8,753 bases of DNA, from positions 1 to 8,753 of the forward strand of contig JAEWKG010000135.1 of assembly GCA_023386135.1 (NCBI GenBank), in the 5' to 3' direction. Positions 8,101-8,753 of the stretch are shown here, piece after piece (within the stretch, counting starts at the first letter, position 1; each line of letters opens with the position of its first letter). A program made the position numbers and the translations under genes. Source of the DNA: Pseudomonadota bacterium. Its GTDB lineage: Bacteria > Pseudomonadota > Alphaproteobacteria > Sphingomonadales > Sphingomonadaceae. The notes beneath the pieces were generated by a model that was given only the letters and a program-made list of their open reading frames with translations, ran no database searches and had not been told where the DNA came from.

Positions 8101-8646
8101 GCGCGCCATGCGGCACTGCGTGGCGTGCAGATCCATCGCTTACTCGAACGGCTGCCCGACATCGCGCCGGATCGCCGCGCCGAGGCGGGCCGTGCCTGGC
8201 TGTCTCGTCAGGCGAACGAATTGCCCGAAGCCGAACGCGAAGCGCTGCTCGACAACGCGCTTGGCGTGCTATCGCAGCCCGCGTTCTCGGAGGTTTTTTC
8301 GCCCGCCGCGATTGCTGAGGTGCCGCTGGCCGCAACCGTGGGCGGCATCGTGATTGCCGGCACCGCCGACCGGCTGCTGATCGAACCGGGCCGTATCACC
8401 GTGGTCGATTTCAAGACTACGCGCCGCCCGCCCACCTCGCTGGAGGAGGTGCCAGAGAGTACGCTCCGCCAGATGGCCGCCTATGCCGCCGCGCTCGGCG
8501 CGATCTATCCGGGCCGCGCGATCTGCGCTGCGGTGCTCTACACCCACGCCCCGCGGCTCATCCCCATTCCCGAGGCGATGCTGGCGGAGCGCAAGGCGCG
8601 CTTGTCCACCCTTCCGGAAAGCTTTCCGCCCGCAGCGGTTGAGTGA
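5191..8646 (+). CDS. addA: AddA, UvrD-like helicase/nuclease subunit of AddAB
   Basis: The 1151-residue protein is the 3'-5' SF1A motor and second nuclease of AddAB. Motifs in order: Q motif YPLQDNQARAV (6-16); Walker A SASAGTGKT with Lys32; motif Ia LTFTKAGAAEM (57-67); TIHAFS; Walker B LIDEAQD with Asp401-Glu402; motif III VGDYKQAIFRFQGT, Asp441; motif IV RSYRTAQPV (Arg487, Arg490); motif V VMTVHGSKGLQAP (781-793), where the usual Glu is Gln791; motif VI YVAMTRAEEAL, Arg865. A proline-rich linker (about 931-975) leads to the C-terminal nuclease with His982, Asp1060 (GTADRLL), Asp1073 and Lys1075 (VVDFKTT), Gln1094 and Tyr1098. Both motor and nuclease therefore look active apart from the motif V change. 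The ATG at 5191 overlaps the addB stop as ATGA and has a G-rich Shine-Dalgarno-like GTGGGG 8 bases upstream. The frame is open from 5083, but that part shadows addB. Confidence 0.96.
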   Translation: MSGAVYPLQDNQARAVAPERSVWLSASAGTGKTQVLSARVLRLLLQPGVKPSQILCLTFTKAGAAEMAERVNAVLARWVRLKPDELGANLLAIGAPIDPDTLARARTRFAAVLDCPGGGLRIDTIHAFSQWLLAAFPDEAGLVPGTRPMEDRDRELLAHNVLAALVTEAEATGEISVLDPLAMLSERMGPDGVRGWLMRCAEAREVWQGTGGWQPPMRERVLGLIGLPTDADEASLAELCAEGVFDCQALQRVLSANQAWGTATADKSVAAIGDFLAASGLGRARAAAPMEAALFTQKGEVRSLKNLEKCDPNYADDAAAVAASLLALRERQALLALAGFLTPALELGRRFALAWEDAKEREGLIDFDDQIRRAAALLTRSDIADWIRYKLDRRFDHILIDEAQDTNEAQWDIIRALTGDFFAGEGRRGSETMRTIFVVGDYKQAIFRFQGTSPENFATARRHYAELIDALADEGKGRSLLDLGLGRSYRTAQPVLDFVDRAIGAIGPESFGLRNAAEPHVGDDRPGLVTLWQPVSAREDDPDDDGPEDWLSEPERAMANRIADQVKDWLDHGFPLVKGGARNAGPGDVMVLVRKRRELAGLIVARLHAAGVPVAGIDRLRLGAPLGVKDLLAALRFAAQPLDDLSLANLLVSPLIGWSQEELLDHGYRPKGTRLWDHLRKGAHARQIETAQRLRDLLRLADYEPPQALLHWLLVGPWQGRKALVARLGREVNDPVDELLNAANAYASTQTPSLAGFLAWFDAGEGELKREADGSGGLVRVMTVHGSKGLQAPIVILADAAGNPDASLTRGLKLAEELPGGGGRTVPLPSLRKEEKAGRVLEAEAAERAAERQEHWRLLYVAMTRAEEALFIGGALGKREKEPAPDSWYARLAQLVDGAPLADPIWGARSEWGRRADPVPRVAPQLEDAIDELPVWATTAIGPEPRPPRPLAPSSAGAEQGSDPPLPSDAARHAALRGVQIHRLLERLPDIAPDRRAEAGRAWLSRQANELPEAEREALLDNALGVLSQPAFSEVFSPAAIAEVPLAATVGGIVIAGTADRLLIEPGRITVVDFKTTRRPPTSLEEVPESTLRQMAAYAAALGAIYPGRAICAAVLYTHAPRLIPIPEAMLAERKARLSTLPESFPPAAVE

Positions 8647-8666
8647 TCGTGGCGAGCGCCTAGATT
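8639..8666 (+). promoter_or_regulatory. Candidate sigma-70-type promoter for trxA
   Basis: TTGAGT (8639-8644) and TAGATT (8661-8666) are separated by 16 bases and each match the -35 and -10 consensus at four of six positions. The -35 box overlaps the end of addA. Transcription would start near 8673, leaving a leader of about 19 bases with the ribosome binding site. The match is by eye only, and the site could be chance. Confidence 0.4.
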
Positions 8667-8679
8667 GAGCGCAACAAGC

Positions 8680-8684
8680 AGGAG
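8680..8684 (+). promoter_or_regulatory. Ribosome binding site of trxA
   Basis: AGGAG sits 7 bases before the ATG at 8692, the best-spaced Shine-Dalgarno in the window. Unlike the upstream genes, trxA has a free-standing translation start. Confidence 0.75.
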
Positions 8685-8691
8685 ATATCCC

Positions 8692-8753
8692 ATGCCGACC
8701 ATCGCGGTGACCGACGCCAGCTTCCAGTCCGACGTGCTCGATTCCGACAAGCC
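8692..8753 (+). CDS. trxA: Thioredoxin, N-terminal fragment
   Basis: Only the first 20 codons lie in the window, reading MPTIAVTDASFQSDVLDSDK, and the next codon (starting CC, Pro) is cut by the window end. The pattern of a short strand, VTDASFQSDVL helix and DSDKP just before the expected VLVDFWA strand is typical of the small cytosolic thioredoxin 1 that reduces protein disulfides. The WCGPC active site would lie shortly beyond the window and is not seen. A trxA gene immediately after addA is a recurrent arrangement in alphaproteobacteria, which supports the call. It follows addA by 45 bases and probably has its own promoter. Confidence 0.82.
   Translation, partial: MPTIAVTDASFQSDVLDSDK

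Noticed and set aside
6070..8136. A 688-codon open frame on the minus strand, antisense to addA
   Set aside because: It is a high-GC shadow: its translation is rich in Arg, Gln and His without any recognisable domain, and it lies wholly inside addA, whose helicase and nuclease motifs are unambiguous.
8615..8628. Perfect 14-base palindrome CGGAAAGCTTTCCG near the end of addA
   Set aside because: It lies inside the coding sequence, has no loop and no following T-run, so it does not look like a terminator; a single such palindrome can arise by chance and it is not repeated in the window.

Overview
The window is high-GC, densely packed DNA with every gene on the + strand and almost no intergenic space. 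Gene content, order and protein style point to an alphaproteobacterium, most likely a sphingomonad (Sphingomonadaceae/Erythrobacteraceae type). This placement is inferred from protein families and synteny as I remember them, not from a database search.

Layout: (1) the last 38 residues of a sensor histidine kinase (2-118); (2) tsaE, the tRNA t6A-modification ATPase (115-552); (3) an AmgK-type sugar kinase (549-1538); (4) a MurU-type nucleotidyltransferase (1535-2257); (5) addB (2267-5194); (6) addA (5191-8646); (7) the first 20 codons of a thioredoxin gene, trxA (from 8692). Four of the five junctions from the kinase to addA are 4-base GTGA or ATGA stop/start overlaps. The fifth, murU-addB, has a 9-base gap. 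Genes 1-6 therefore look like one translationally coupled transcript. A 45-base gap before trxA carries a clear Shine-Dalgarno and a plausible sigma-70-like promoter, so trxA probably has its own start of transcription.

Functionally the operon joins three housekeeping jobs. TsaE powers the t6A tRNA modification cycle. AmgK and MurU are consecutive steps of the peptidoglycan recycling shortcut (MurNAc to MurNAc-1-phosphate to UDP-MurNAc), which bypasses de novo MurA-dependent synthesis. AddA and AddB form the helicase-nuclease that resects double-strand breaks for RecA-dependent repair. The two partners of each two-protein system are adjacent.

I found no mobile element, CRISPR array, RNA gene or undescribed system. 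The more notable details are an AddB with no cysteine at all (so no iron-sulfur staple) and no Walker A motif, a Glu-to-Gln change in AddA helicase motif V, and the recurring association of t6A, cell-wall recycling and recombination genes. There is no stretch over 300 bases without a gene.
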